The notes: generated from the sequence alone by a model not told the origin. Shown: positions 24,437-34,727, counted from the first letter of the stretch. The stretch is DNA of 64,000 bases from Paenibacillus sp. Marseille-Q4541 (GCF_018310695.1 NZ_JAGXCY010000009.1:1-64000), one strand, 5' to 3'. Made by a program: numbers and translations.

Positions 24437-27322
24437 TCAAGCACTGTTTAGTCCATGTAATTTCATTTGCCGCCCCCCCACTGCTACAACGACTTCGCGT
24501 GTACCGCTCTTCACATTGACCTTGACCCGTTCGGTTCCAGGAGAAGGAGGAATGTCAATGAAGAAATCTCGGTCTCCTTCACGCATTTCCCATTCATTTA
24601 ATCTTACGATATAACCAATTCGTTTAATACCTGGGGCTACCTTGACCTGTGCAACCACACGGCCATCCGGCATGTACTGAAACGGTATTTTCCCATCGTG
24701 CACTCCCGTGCCCCATACCCAAACGTTCCATCCATCATAATGTTGATCTGGCCGATCGTATTCAATCTCTATCGTGCGAATAAAAAACGGATGAATCTGC
24801 ACATTCCATTCCGCTGTAAGTGAACCGCACTGTGCAGTAATCACTCCTTTACCAGGGCGAAGGGCTATAAGCTTGCCCGAATCGTCCACAGCCACAATTC
24901 TCGGTGTTGTCGTGGCTAGGTTTACTGAGGTTGCTGGAAGTACCTGATCGTATTGATCCCATACCGTCATTTGTAAATGATAGTTTTGAGTCGCATACAT
25001 CGTACGTTCACCTGTAATCTCCATACGTGTGGGAATAAGCTCATCTACAATGATCCGTACGGAAGCTTGAACCTCCCCGCACGTGGCGGTAATCGTGCTT
25101 TTACCTAAGCTGAGTCCTACCAGTTTTCCGGTTTGGCGAATGTTTATCTTCTGTTTATCCGAAGATGCCCACTTGGCGAGCACTCCTTCCATTCTTCGAC
25201 CGTGCTGATCTTTAAACACAGCTTCCAGCTTCATTTCTTCAGCACGTTGTATCACTTTCTTAGGAGTGAGTATTTCCATGGAAGTCAGCACTTGAGGCTC
25301 TATTCCGCTCTCCTTGTCATACAGCACCATCATCGATAGTCGGGGAACCGTTACACTTCCCTGAACACGGTCCAATGACTCTACACCGGCCGTTTGATCA
25401 TTAACAACGACGTTCCATGTACTGTCTTGTGGCAAATCTATTTTCCCATCATATTCTTTGCCATTATAAACGACCAGAATTCGGTTCCAGGAATCCTGTA
25501 CCTGTGTTCCTTCTAAAATGTAGGCAAGCATCCCATGCCCGCAACTGATCACCTTCAAAAAACGCTCCACTTGCTCCCGCTGTTCCATCCGAAATGCTGC
25601 ATGTTCTTTCCGCAGGCGCACAAGTCCTTGGTAATATTCAAATACAGGACGGAACTTCGCCTTGTTACTCCAGCGTAATGCGTTTACCGCATCCCCACTG
25701 CGATAACTGTTATGGTCTCCGTACTTGGAACGAAGCATCTCATCTCCTGCATGAAGAAACGGAATTCCTTGTGAGGTAATCATTATCCCGTTCGCAAGAA
25801 GCGAGCGCCGTACCGTGTCATTGAGAAACATACGGGAGGGCTCTACAAATCGGTAAGGATCAGCAGACTTAACAGCATCCTGTGCCGTATGTCCTCCAGA
25901 AGGCGTACCATTATGCCACTCCGGAAAGGAGAGTGCATGCCGCATTCCTTGTGAAGTGACGATTTTGTCCCATAAATTCAGATTATCGTGGGCCGTTACA
26001 TAATTGATCGTCTCCGAAGGATCATAGGTAAAATCATGAATTGCCCCTTGCACTCCCTTGAGGACGGTACCTTCTACACCCCACCAGCCGGTAGCAAAAC
26101 CACTGGCTGCTCCATCGTTGTCCCCTTTTACAGCAGACCGATAGTTATCGTTAAAAACAGCAAACCCTTTACCTCGTTGTGCACCTTTCAGCGTTTTATC
26201 CCACAGTGGTGAATCCCCGCCCGTCCATGGCTCGCCGTAAACGAGTATCGTACGATCAATTCCTTGCTGCAACATATCCGTAATTTCCGTCATCGTACGA
26301 ACATCAATCAGCCCCATAAGATCAAAGCGGAAGCCATCAATATGATATTCTTCTGCCCAGTACCTTACTGAATCCTTAATATATTTGCGTACCATCGGGC
26401 GTTCAGTAGCCAGCTCGTTACCGACACCAGAACCGTTCGTAAGATATCCATCACTGTTGGTACGATAAAAATACCCTGGTACGATTCCTTCGAATGGGCC
26501 ATCATCGACACCAAAGGTATGGTTATACACGACATCCATAACGACGCGAATTCCTTTACGATGCAGAGCCTGGATCATTTGTTTAAACTCAGTAATCCTC
26601 GCAGTAGGATTTGCTGGATCACTTGCATAAGATCCTTCTGGTACATTAAAGTTCTGCGGATCATAACCCCAGTTATATTTTCCTTCCTGCGTCGATGGAT
26701 CATGAACAGTCAGTTCGTTAACCGTTTTGAAATCAAATACAGGCATCAGATGTACATGCGTAATACCTAGTTCAACCAAATGGTCAATACCGACCCGGTT
26801 GCCTTCTTTATCCGTCAGACCTTCCTCTGTAAAGGCACGATAGAGACCTTTTTGCTGGAAAGCTGTATCTTCGTCGATTGAAAAATCTCTTACATGAAGT
26901 TCATATATAATGGCATCCGTTGGACGAATTTGCGGAGGACGTACATCATCTTCCCAATCTTCGGGATTCGTTTGAGTCATATCTATAATGGCTGTGCGTG
27001 CTCCCCCTGCGGCAACCGCCTTCGCATAAGGGTCCAAGGCATAATTTATTTTTCCATTTGCTAAAGTAACCCGGTACATATAATACATTCCGCTATAATT
27101 TCCTTGGAGTTCTAGAGACCATGTCCCCTGTTTTCCTGCATTCATAAGATAAGCAGATCCGCCCTCATGGTTATGCACCATTCCGTGCTGATCGTAGATA
27201 CCTGCATCCTCATATAGAACAACCTCTACCTGACTTGCAGTAGGAGCCCATACCTTAAACATGCAGGCATTGCTCGAATAAGTAAGACCCAAATCATTAT
27301 TGTCATAGTGTAAATCCTGCAT
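24437..27322 (-). CDS. pulA: Type I pullulanase with two Big domains and C-terminal CBM41
   Basis: Cleaves alpha-1,6 branch points in pullulan, glycogen or limit dextrins. About 961 residues. The domains in order are CBM48 (about 12-110), then the GH13 catalytic domain with the pullulanase signature YNWGYDP (216-222), region I DVVYNH (263-268), nucleophile Asp334 in GFRFD, acid/base Glu364 in VYGEPW, and VTAHDN. Two Big_2-like domains follow (about 680-850), and last a CBM41-like module (YDGWNVWVWG). There is no signal peptide, so it probably acts inside the cell on glycogen or imported maltodextrins. The ATG at 27322 is taken; a GTG lies three codons upstream. Confidence 0.9.
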   Translation of the reverse strand: MQDLHYDNNDLGLTYSSNACMFKVWAPTASQVEVVLYEDAGIYDQHGMVHNHEGGSAYLMNAGKQGTWSLELQGNYSGMYYMYRVTLANGKINYALDPYAKAVAAGGARTAIIDMTQTNPEDWEDDVRPPQIRPTDAIIYELHVRDFSIDEDTAFQQKGLYRAFTEEGLTDKEGNRVGIDHLVELGITHVHLMPVFDFKTVNELTVHDPSTQEGKYNWGYDPQNFNVPEGSYASDPANPTARITEFKQMIQALHRKGIRVVMDVVYNHTFGVDDGPFEGIVPGYFYRTNSDGYLTNGSGVGNELATERPMVRKYIKDSVRYWAEEYHIDGFRFDLMGLIDVRTMTEITDMLQQGIDRTILVYGEPWTGGDSPLWDKTLKGAQRGKGFAVFNDNYRSAVKGDNDGAASGFATGWWGVEGTVLKGVQGAIHDFTYDPSETINYVTAHDNLNLWDKIVTSQGMRHALSFPEWHNGTPSGGHTAQDAVKSADPYRFVEPSRMFLNDTVRRSLLANGIMITSQGIPFLHAGDEMLRSKYGDHNSYRSGDAVNALRWSNKAKFRPVFEYYQGLVRLRKEHAAFRMEQREQVERFLKVISCGHGMLAYILEGTQVQDSWNRILVVYNGKEYDGKIDLPQDSTWNVVVNDQTAGVESLDRVQGSVTVPRLSMMVLYDKESGIEPQVLTSMEILTPKKVIQRAEEMKLEAVFKDQHGRRMEGVLAKWASSDKQKINIRQTGKLVGLSLGKSTITATCGEVQASVRIIVDELIPTRMEITGERTMYATQNYHLQMTVWDQYDQVLPATSVNLATTTPRIVAVDDSGKLIALRPGKGVITAQCGSLTAEWNVQIHPFFIRTIEIEYDRPDQHYDGWNVWVWGTGVHDGKIPFQYMPDGRVVAQVKVAPGIKRIGYIVRLNEWEMREGDRDFFIDIPPSPGTERVKVNVKSGTREVVVAVGGRQMKLHGLNSA

Positions 27323-27559
27323 ACAACTCACCGCCCGTTATCGTAAGATCAATGTTTACGGACCTTGCTCTCGTATCAGTAGGTTAGTGGGCTATGCCAC
27401 AAATACGTTTTCGAACTGTATAATGTGTACCGACAGCAAGGTAACTTCCCATGCTATAATGCTCGTTCATGCAGTTACTATCATTAATGCCAATTCGTAG
27501 AGAAACTATAACTGAATGAACAGAGAATATAACGATACATTGAAAATGAACAGAAAATC

Positions 27560-27573
27560 AGAAAACGCTTACA
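27560..27573. promoter_or_regulatory. Candidate CcpA (cre) site upstream of the pullulanase gene
   Basis: AGAAAACGCTTACA differs from a consensus cre site (TGNAARCGNTNNCA) only at its first base. It lies about 240 nt upstream of the pullulanase start. Catabolite control of a starch-degrading enzyme is expected, but the distance leaves the promoter relation open. Confidence 0.5.
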
Positions 27574-27707
27574 CTATATATTATATGTCAGATTTCAGCA
27601 AAGGTTGTCGGCTATTTTTAATTTTGTCATAAAAAGGGCTCATTTTTGTGTTCTAAAAGTGAGATTCATACTTCTATAGACCTAATACTTGTCTTACCTA
27701 AAACTAA

Positions 27708-27749
27708 AAATGTCCAGAATCAGCCCATGAGAGGCGATTCCAGACATTT
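27708..27749 (-). terminator. Terminator of the seven-gene catabolic operon
   Basis: A 14-nt stem with two mismatches (AAATGTCCAGAATC against GATTCCAGACATTT) and a T-rich tail on the minus strand, 29 nt after the last amidohydrolase stop. Confidence 0.75.
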
Positions 27750-27777
27750 ATTGTCAACTTTTGAATTAAAAGATGGC

Positions 27778-29046
27778 CTAGTAGATGGAGATAGAATCTA
27801 GAGAGAATTCTGTCATAAGTATGGGGGTATGCGCAACCACACGTCCCTCACGAATGACATACAGTGGTTTGGGGCGAAGTCTTATTGCATCAGCTAAACA
27901 ATCTACCGGCAGCACCACCAGATTGGCTAGGCATCCTTCTGATACCCCATACCCTTCCTTTATTCCAAGTACACTTGCCGCGTGCTGTGTAATCGTATCC
28001 AGCAGAGGTCTCACATCATCCCTGCCAGTCATATGAGCAAGATGTGCCGCCATATGCACGGCTTGAAGTAAGTTTCCGTCTCCATAGGAATAAAAAGGCG
28101 TCAGCACATCATCATGTGCAATGGCAACCGGAATTCCCGCTCGCATCATATCCTGTATACGAGCGATACCACGGCCTTTGGGGTAGGAATCAAACCGTCC
28201 CTGCATGGAGCTATTAATCAGTGGGCACACCACAACATGAATACCCGAAGACTCGATTAATCCGAGTAATTTTTGAAAATAAGGTTCGTTGTAATATGCA
28301 GATGCAGAGCAATGACTTGCCGTTACCTTCTCGCAAAGCCCAGTCTCCATCGCAAGTGCCGCCGTCCACTCCAGAAAACGAGATTCGGGGTCATCCGTTT
28401 CATCGCAAAAAACATGAACGAATGAATTGGCCTTCTTAGCGAGTTCAAAACAAGTCTTCAGTGAAGCAATCCCATCTTCTCTCGTTCTCTCTCCATGGGG
28501 GATAGCACCTACACCATCAGCCCCTAGCCTCAATGCTTCCTCCATCCGATCCTTGTTCCCCGGACAGGTTATAATTCCATCCTGCGGAAAAGCAATAACC
28601 TGGAGGGTTACGATCTCCGCCAGCTCCACTTTCAGCTCAAGAAGTGCTTTCAAAGCAGTCATCTTCGGGTCTGAAATATCAGCATGACTGCGAATAAAAA
28701 GAACACCATGTCCTATAAGTTCCCGAATGACCTTCATCGCCCGATCCCGTACATCTTCCCTGGTTAAGTTCTGCTTTCGCTGACTCCAGAGTGAAATGCC
28801 TTCCAGAAGTGTGCCGCTCGCATTCCAGGCTGACTGACCTGCGGTAAGTACCGTATCAAGGTGAATATGAGACTCTACAAAGGCTGGTAACACAAGTCCT
28901 CCTTTGCCATCCGTCTTCCTCATCGAAGGAGCAAGTTTCTCTCTCTCACTGCTTAATCTTACCGCTGTAATTTTATTTTTTTCCATATAAATATCGGATA
29001 GCTGTCCACTCGGCAGTACGACATTTTGTAAGACATGACCCTCCAT
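27778..29046 (-). CDS. Amidohydrolase of the cytosine-deaminase type (second copy)
   Basis: Metal-dependent hydrolase of 422 residues. Ligands and catalytic residues read in order: HIHLD in strand 1, the HVFCDETDDPE segment with catalytic Glu, TASHCSA, and the AHDD aspartate before the FYSYGDGNLLQ loop. This pattern is that of CodA-like deaminases and related ring-opening hydrolases. It starts 1 nt after the previous gene's stop and is the last gene of the operon. The two adjacent amidohydrolases are clearly paralogous, probably a tandem duplication with specialised substrates. Confidence 0.85.
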   Translation of the reverse strand: MEGHVLQNVVLPSGQLSDIYMEKNKITAVRLSSEREKLAPSMRKTDGKGGLVLPAFVESHIHLDTVLTAGQSAWNASGTLLEGISLWSQRKQNLTREDVRDRAMKVIRELIGHGVLFIRSHADISDPKMTALKALLELKVELAEIVTLQVIAFPQDGIITCPGNKDRMEEALRLGADGVGAIPHGERTREDGIASLKTCFELAKKANSFVHVFCDETDDPESRFLEWTAALAMETGLCEKVTASHCSASAYYNEPYFQKLLGLIESSGIHVVVCPLINSSMQGRFDSYPKGRGIARIQDMMRAGIPVAIAHDDVLTPFYSYGDGNLLQAVHMAAHLAHMTGRDDVRPLLDTITQHAASVLGIKEGYGVSEGCLANLVVLPVDCLADAIRLRPKPLYVIREGRVVAHTPILMTEFSLDSISIY

Positions 29047-29047
29047 A

Positions 29048-30424
29048 TTACATTCTCCCTTCCGTGAAAACTTCCGATGTGACCTGTTCCCACATGGCAG
29101 CCATTTGGGGTGAACCCCACTGCCTGGCTGAAGGTGTCATACTGACCCATTTACCGGATTTGGCAACCCAGCGTCCTGCTGGAAGCATAGTAAATATTTC
29201 TTCTGTACGCTCGGCATCTACGATGACAAAATCAGCCGGATGGCTTGGATGAATTCCATACGCTTTACACCCATAAATTTCAGCCGGTGCTGTGGTGACC
29301 ATCTCAATCAGAGCATTCATATCATCCGGGCTCCCGTAATGTGAAGCGTAGCCCGTAAGTAAAGCAATTTGCAGTAAATCCCCTCTGCCAAAGGGATGGA
29401 ATGGATCATTAATGTTGTCCGAAGCTGCAGCTACAGTGACGCCTGCTTCCCGAAGTTCACGAACCCTTGTAACCCCTCTTCGAACCGGACCGAGATCAGC
29501 CCTTCCTTGTAAATAGAGGTTTGCAGCGGGCAAGGTGACTGCATGCACACCTGCAAGTGACATCATATCCAGTACTTCTTCTGCCTCTTCTGGCGGCATG
29601 GAGGACAAGGAACATAGATGTCCTGCGGTAACATTGCCTTGAAATCCATATCGAAGTGATTCTTCAGCCACCTTCAGCACCGTGCGTTTAACAGGATCGT
29701 CCGTTTCATCACAATGAAGATCAATCTTGGTACCCAGCCTTGCAGCAAGTTTAAATATTCCTTCAATATCTTGATCAGGGGTTGCAGATAGATGAGGCGC
29801 ACCACCTATTCCATCCATCCCCATACGAATGGATTCTTCAATTAGTTCAAGCCCTCTTTTTCCAAGATCACGATAGGGAACCATAGGAAAAAACTGAATG
29901 TCCACAACTCCTTTAAGCATGGACTTTGCCTCTAAGGCCGCTTCCACCGTACGCATCACCACATCTTCCCCTGCCGCAATCGGAAAGTCCAGATGGGAAC
30001 GCAGCCGCGTTGACCCATAAGAGACCGACTGGAGTGCTGTTCGAATGATACGAGACCGGATCGTCTCCTTCGTAAAAAAAGGGGCCGATCTGCCGTAATT
30101 CTGGATTGCTTCAAGAAGGGTGCCCGTCTGGTTGCCGACTTCACGAAGGCTGAACGCTTTATCCAGATGCATGTGAATGTCCACAAGGCCTGGCAGTACC
30201 ATTCGACGCTTCAGATCGATGACAAGTTCACCTTCTGGTTCAAGACAAGTAAGTTCGGAAATATGAGAAAACATCTCTAGTGGTCTGAAGCTCCCATCTT
30301 GAACGACAAAAGGTTGTTCTTTCACTTTGGTAAACCGTCCATTCTCCACCACAATTTCGTACGGTTTTCCTTCATGAATATTGCCTTGTAGTGCGGCATT
30401 AATGAGCCGAATCTTACCCGTCAT
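29048..30424 (-). CDS. Amidohydrolase of the cytosine-deaminase type (first copy)
   Basis: Metal-dependent hydrolase of 458 residues. The active-site motifs are DIHMHLDKAF, IDLHCDETDDP, TAGHLCSL and AASDNINDPFHPFGRGDLL. Compared with the downstream copy it has a longer N-terminal sandwich region and C-terminus. It would deaminate or hydrolyse a cyclic amide, pyrimidine or triazine-like compound; the exact substrate is not decided by these motifs. GGGAGGATTTCTT precedes the ATG. It lies 147 nt downstream of the substrate-binding-protein gene. Confidence 0.86.
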   Translation of the reverse strand: MTGKIRLINAALQGNIHEGKPYEIVVENGRFTKVKEQPFVVQDGSFRPLEMFSHISELTCLEPEGELVIDLKRRMVLPGLVDIHMHLDKAFSLREVGNQTGTLLEAIQNYGRSAPFFTKETIRSRIIRTALQSVSYGSTRLRSHLDFPIAAGEDVVMRTVEAALEAKSMLKGVVDIQFFPMVPYRDLGKRGLELIEESIRMGMDGIGGAPHLSATPDQDIEGIFKLAARLGTKIDLHCDETDDPVKRTVLKVAEESLRYGFQGNVTAGHLCSLSSMPPEEAEEVLDMMSLAGVHAVTLPAANLYLQGRADLGPVRRGVTRVRELREAGVTVAAASDNINDPFHPFGRGDLLQIALLTGYASHYGSPDDMNALIEMVTTAPAEIYGCKAYGIHPSHPADFVIVDAERTEEIFTMLPAGRWVAKSGKWVSMTPSARQWGSPQMAAMWEQVTSEVFTEGRM

Positions 30425-30571
30425 AAGAAATCCTCCCTGAAATAAACTTCGAATGTTACATCCTATGGAATTCGATTGTTAGCATAAAGTACCCCCTACC
30501 ATTTGAACAGTCATTCGCTGTGAAGCAGGTCATGACTGCCGACGTGGCAGGAGGTACTCTATTTCCCATCC

Positions 30572-31609
30572 TTATTTAGCTGCTGGAAGATACTCTGTCG
30601 TAAATGCCCCAGTAATATCCTCCTTATTCTTGAGTAGTCCGAGATCATACATATCATTCTGTAGTTTGGTCCAGCGTTCTTCTGTCATGGAGCCCATGCC
30701 ATTTACATCTGTCTCCTCGGTAAAAATCAGCTGCATTTCCTGTTCCGCACCATATTTCATTCCTTCCAAAGTTAAATCCGGATTTTTCTCCTTTAATACT
30801 TCATTCATTTCCTCATAGTTATCCTTGTAGTAATTCCAGCCTTTTACTGAAGCAGCAAGGTATCCTTTCACTACGTCAGGATATTCTTTTAGAAAATCTT
30901 CTGTTGTGAAGAGTACGTTTGAATAGGGCTGAAAGCCGGCATCGTAGGTAAGTAAATACCTCGTTTCAACACCTTGTTGTTTTAGTGTAAAGGGCTCTGA
31001 AGTGATGTAAGACTGCGTGACCGCGTTCTTGTCTTCAATAAAGTTAACGAATTGACCCGTATAAGCCAAGTCCTTCACTTCATTAAGGCTATACTTTTTC
31101 TTAATGAAGTCCCAGTAACCGGAGCCAGGTGCAGTATAAACATTACGACCGTTCAGATCTTCAAAATCTGCTATGTCTGCATCGGCATGAAACAGCATTG
31201 CTTGTGGGCTTTTTTGAAATACAGCTGCAATGGCTACAATCGGAATGCCGGAATCTCTCGCTGTAAGCACTTCGTCTGCTTGCCCCATACCAAACTGAGC
31301 TTTGCCAGATGCCACAATTTGCATCGAAGATACTTGTGGTCCTCCAGGCTCAATGGTCATGTCGATACCCTCTTCTTTATAGTATCCTTTTGCAAGTGCA
31401 GTGTACTGACCGCCGTGCTCAGGTTGAGCAAACCAGTTCGTTACTTGCGTAATCTTCATCATCTTTGCAGATTCTTCTTCTGGGCTCGCATTCCCATCTG
31501 CTGCTCCGCCTTCGGTACCCGCATTACAACCGGCAAATATAAGGGCGAGTGTCATCGATACTGTAAATCCGAGCATCCTTTTCTTTAACGGAAATACCTT
31601 TTGATTCAT
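30572..31609 (-). CDS. NMT1/ThiY-type substrate-binding lipoprotein
   Basis: Extracytoplasmic binding protein of 345 residues. The signal peptide ends in the lipobox LIFAGC (Cys about 28), so it is membrane-anchored. The NMT1/THI5-like fold is evident in VTNWFAQPEHGGQYTALAKG and GKAQFGMGQADEVLTARDSG. Relatives bind pyrimidine precursors such as formylaminopyrimidine, or sulfonates and other small ring compounds. With the adjacent permease, ATPase and hydrolases, a nitrogen heterocycle is the likely ligand. The start has GGGGGAAGCTGCAA upstream. Confidence 0.85.
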   Translation of the reverse strand: MNQKVFPLKKRMLGFTVSMTLALIFAGCNAGTEGGAADGNASPEEESAKMMKITQVTNWFAQPEHGGQYTALAKGYYKEEGIDMTIEPGGPQVSSMQIVASGKAQFGMGQADEVLTARDSGIPIVAIAAVFQKSPQAMLFHADADIADFEDLNGRNVYTAPGSGYWDFIKKKYSLNEVKDLAYTGQFVNFIEDKNAVTQSYITSEPFTLKQQGVETRYLLTYDAGFQPYSNVLFTTEDFLKEYPDVVKGYLAASVKGWNYYKDNYEEMNEVLKEKNPDLTLEGMKYGAEQEMQLIFTEETDVNGMGSMTEERWTKLQNDMYDLGLLKNKEDITGAFTTEYLPAAK

Positions 31610-31640
31610 TTGCAGCTTCCCCCTATATTGTGGAATGGTT

Positions 31641-32525
31641 CTAATTCTCTGATTTCATTTCTGACTCATGCCAGGAGCTGAGTGCCCATTTAGAGAACGC
31701 ACTAACGAGTAAGAAGAAGGTGATTCCAAGTACAGAGGCGGAGAGACCACAAGCAAACAAATACGGTGTTTGGAGCCTTGATGAAGCCACTGTGATGGCA
31801 TAACCAAGTCCACCTTCCCCCCCGCCGATTCCCGCAATGTATTCACCAACGATGGCGCCTACAACGGAAAGCGTACAGGATATTTTAAGTCCAGCAATAA
31901 TGTAAGGCAGTGCGGCAGGAAGACGAAGTCTCCACATGACTTGCCAACGCGAAGCATTGTACAGTTTGAACAAATTTTGCATATTGCTTTCTGTCGAATT
32001 CAGACCAATCAGGGTGTTTGAGATCATGGGAAAGAATCCGATCAAAAAAGCGATAATGACAATGGAGTTCACCCCCGCTCCAAACCAAATCACGATAATC
32101 GGTGCAATGGCAACGACCGGAATCGTCTGAAGAACAATCGCATAAGGATAAACCGCTTTTTCAATAATTTTGGAACTAGCGAGAAGAATCGCTCCTGCTA
32201 CTCCGATAACGATACTAAGCAAAAACCCTAGTACCGATTCATATACCGTTGTGAGTACAGAAGTCATGAGATTACTCCAGTTCTCTACAGCAGCAAGTAC
32301 GATATCAGATGGCTTTGGCAGCAGGTAAGGAGCATAGCCCAGCATTCTAGTCACGATCTCCCATAAAGCGACCACCACTACAAAAGCAATGGCCGGGGGA
32401 ATGAATTTTTCTAGAAACTCATTCTTCTTCTTGGCTGGAGGAATTACCTGAATCTCAGTAGTAGAGGAAGGTGTTCCGTTCTGTCCCCTTTCCTCATAGG
32501 CAAGCTTCGGTTGGTTCATTGCCAT
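31641..32525 (-). CDS. ABC transporter permease, SsuC/ThiX-like
   Basis: Integral membrane protein of about 294 residues with six membrane segments and the cytoplasmic EAA loop (GLNSTESNMQNLFKLYNASR, then WRLRLPAALPYIIAGLK), which contacts the ATPase. The type is that of SsuC, TauC and ThiX importers. The ATG at 32525 is preferred because AAAGGA lies about 10 nt upstream. The N-terminal 40 residues are hydrophilic. Together with the binding protein downstream and the ATPase upstream it forms one importer, interrupted in gene order by the oxidase. Confidence 0.85.
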   Translation of the reverse strand: MAMNQPKLAYEERGQNGTPSSTTEIQVIPPAKKKNEFLEKFIPPAIAFVVVVALWEIVTRMLGYAPYLLPKPSDIVLAAVENWSNLMTSVLTTVYESVLGFLLSIVIGVAGAILLASSKIIEKAVYPYAIVLQTIPVVAIAPIIVIWFGAGVNSIVIIAFLIGFFPMISNTLIGLNSTESNMQNLFKLYNASRWQVMWRLRLPAALPYIIAGLKISCTLSVVGAIVGEYIAGIGGGEGGLGYAITVASSRLQTPYLFACGLSASVLGITFFLLVSAFSKWALSSWHESEMKSEN

Positions 32526-32552
32526 GTCGCCCACGTCCTTTCTTAGAGCACT

Positions 32553-33871
32553 TTAGTCGATTTTCCCGGGGTTCAGCAGTCTTAAAGGATCGTTCTCCTG
32601 CTTCCTCTGCTTCATCAGCGGCAAAATCCCGCGACCTCCGGAATCAAGGGAATACGTATGTGGATTGGCTACAAAAATTTGATTGGCATTAAAGAAATCA
32701 ATGATCTCATTTAACCGTTCTTCCGTGGTATACCGAATGATTGGAAGAGAAGCAGGACTCACTTTGCCGCGGCTTCGCATCCATTCAAAATGAAGCAGCA
32801 CTTCGTCTTGGAACGTATCCTTCACAAGCTTAACTTGTTCTCTAAAATGCTCGAGAGAGAAGCCGGCTTGTAGGTACGTGACGTTATTTTCACATTTAAG
32901 TGCCCACAGTGTGGTATGGTTCCAGCCAAAATCAGATAATCCAATACCGACCCGGTATTTCTCGGATGGAACATAGTGACCTACCTCTCGCCATAGGTGC
33001 GTGCGAGTTCAGTAACCTGAGATAGCGTCCCTTCTTCTGTCTCCAGAAGCACAGCCGCCTGTTCCTGGCGAATCACTTTTTTGAGCGGCCGGAAGAAAGA
33101 GGGGATTGGCCATTCATGCGGGGAAACGAGTCTTTTACGGATCGAATCATCATGTGACAAGGTAGAGCAAAATTCCATAGACTTCATAAAATCTTCAAAA
33201 AATACAATGGACTGCGTCCATTCTGTTTTTGGAGCTAGTGGAATCATGAGTTCCGTTAGAATACCTGTTGTACCATAATTATGGATATAGGCATGAAGCT
33301 CTTGACCACAGATGGTCATCTTTCGCGGTTGTTCCTCCATCGTATACACGGTGGCCTCAAGCACATTACCGTCCCATAGATCTCCCCATGTGATCGAACC
33401 GATTCCGCCAGAGCCGCCGCAGACATAACCGCCGACCGTTGCTTTCATATAGGTGCTTGGATAAATTCGAAGTTCCATATCCCGTTCTCTCGCTTCGCGT
33501 TCCAGAATGCCAAGTCTAACTCCGCACTGTACACGCGCCCATCTTTCTCCCCACTCCACAATGCGATCGAGCTTACTCAAATCAAGCACAATTCCTCCTT
33601 CGAGCGGAACGGCCTGTCCGTAATTACCTGTTCCCGCACCTCTTACCGTGACAGGAACCTGATGCGCATAAGCAATTTCCAGCACTTTTACCACTTCTTC
33701 TTCTGACTGCGGCAGAATGATACTGTCAGCTAGCTTGTCATGCAGTTTCTTCTCAAGCACCGGGGAATACCAGTAAAAATCTTTGGAAAGCTTTTCTCTA
33801 GAACCGGGGTCAAGCAAAACTCTTTCTGCACCGAGGCCTCCCATAAATGCTTTTTCCACTTCGATCGCCAT
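32553..33871 (-). pseudogene. FAD-dependent oxidase, broken by a one-base frameshift
   Basis: The first 296 codons (33871-32981) encode a PCMH-type FAD domain. VTVRGAGTGNYGQAVPLEGG binds the flavin and YVCGGSGGIGS follows. After LARTYGER the frame meets a TAG at 32981. A different frame then continues without a stop from VGHYVPSEKYRVGIGL to the end at 32553, including the C-terminal part ending LLNPGKID. One extra base near 32983 would restore a 439-residue protein of normal length for glycolate-oxidase-like enzymes. It may be a pseudogene, a sequencing error, or (less likely) a programmed shift. It lies inside the catabolic operon. Confidence 0.82.
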
Positions 33872-33920
33872 GCTGATTCATCCTCTCCTTATTTATGTAG
33901 ATATCATGAAGACATCTTAG

Positions 33921-34727
33921 TTAGTGATGCAGTACATCGGAGACCTGACCCACGAGCTGACTGAATTCGGAAGTTGTACGGAAACTTTCGTTTCGCGGAA
34001 ACGGGACCGGGACGGGAATCGTTTCTGCAATTTTACCGGGTCTAGACGTCATCACCACAATGGAGGTGGACAAATAGACTGCCTCAAAAACGTTATGTGT
34101 GACAAACAGGACCGTCATTTTTTTATCTTTTTGCCATATGCCGAGCAGCTCATCCTGCAAGGTCTGCCTTGTCATTTCATCCAGTGCTCCAAAAGGTTCA
34201 TCCATTAAGAGCAGTTTCGGCTCAGACGCCAGTGCCCTTGCAATAGATACCCGCATCTTCATTCCACCGGACAATTGTCTCGGCAGGGCTTGAGCATAAT
34301 CTTGAAGACCTACCATCTCAAGCACATGCATGGCTTTGTCTAGTCGTTCTTGTTTTGGTACTTTGCGCAGCTCCATCGGAAGGGTGACATTATCAATCAC
34401 TTTGCACCAAGGAAGCAAGGTCGCGTCCTGGAAGACAAATGAAATATCACTTTGCTTTCTCGCTTCCACCGGGTCCATCCCCATGAGCCGCATTTTTCCT
34501 GACGTTGGATCTCCAAGACCTGCAATAAGCCTGAAAATAGTGGATTTTCCGCACCCGGACGGACCAACAAAACTGACAAACTCACCTTCTGGAATGCTGA
34601 GGTTCACATCTTGAAGTGCAATCGTGCCGGTTTGATAAATTTTGCTGATTCCTTCCATTTCTACTAACGGAGTGGACCCCTTTTTTACAGCTGGCGCTAA
34701 ACTTGGTGCACTAATGATGCTGCTCAT
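33921..34727 (-). CDS. ABC transporter ATP-binding protein, SsuB/ThiZ-like
   Basis: ATPase of about 268 residues for the importer. Walker A is GPSGCGKST, the Q-loop VFQDATLLPWCKV, the signature LSGGMKMRVSIARALA, Walker B LLLMDEPFGALDEMTR and the switch LFVTHNVFEAV. The type is that of nitrate/sulfonate/pyrimidine importers. The ATG at 34727 is chosen because AAAGGAGAG lies 6-8 nt upstream. The longer frame to 34883 would overlap the creatininase-family gene. It starts 14 nt after that gene's stop. Confidence 0.88.
   Translation of the reverse strand: MSSIISAPSLAPAVKKGSTPLVEMEGISKIYQTGTIALQDVNLSIPEGEFVSFVGPSGCGKSTIFRLIAGLGDPTSGKMRLMGMDPVEARKQSDISFVFQDATLLPWCKVIDNVTLPMELRKVPKQERLDKAMHVLEMVGLQDYAQALPRQLSGGMKMRVSIARALASEPKLLLMDEPFGALDEMTRQTLQDELLGIWQKDKKMTVLFVTHNVFEAVYLSTSIVVMTSRPGKIAETIPVPVPFPRNESFRTTSEFSQLVGQVSDVLHH

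Larger units (their letters stand above)
27323..27777. other. 455-bp region upstream of the pullulanase gene
   Basis: It holds the promoter side of the pullulanase gene, the candidate cre site at 27560-27573 and, near its right end, the terminator of the amidohydrolase operon. No ORF with a ribosome binding site was seen on either strand. Confidence 0.6.
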
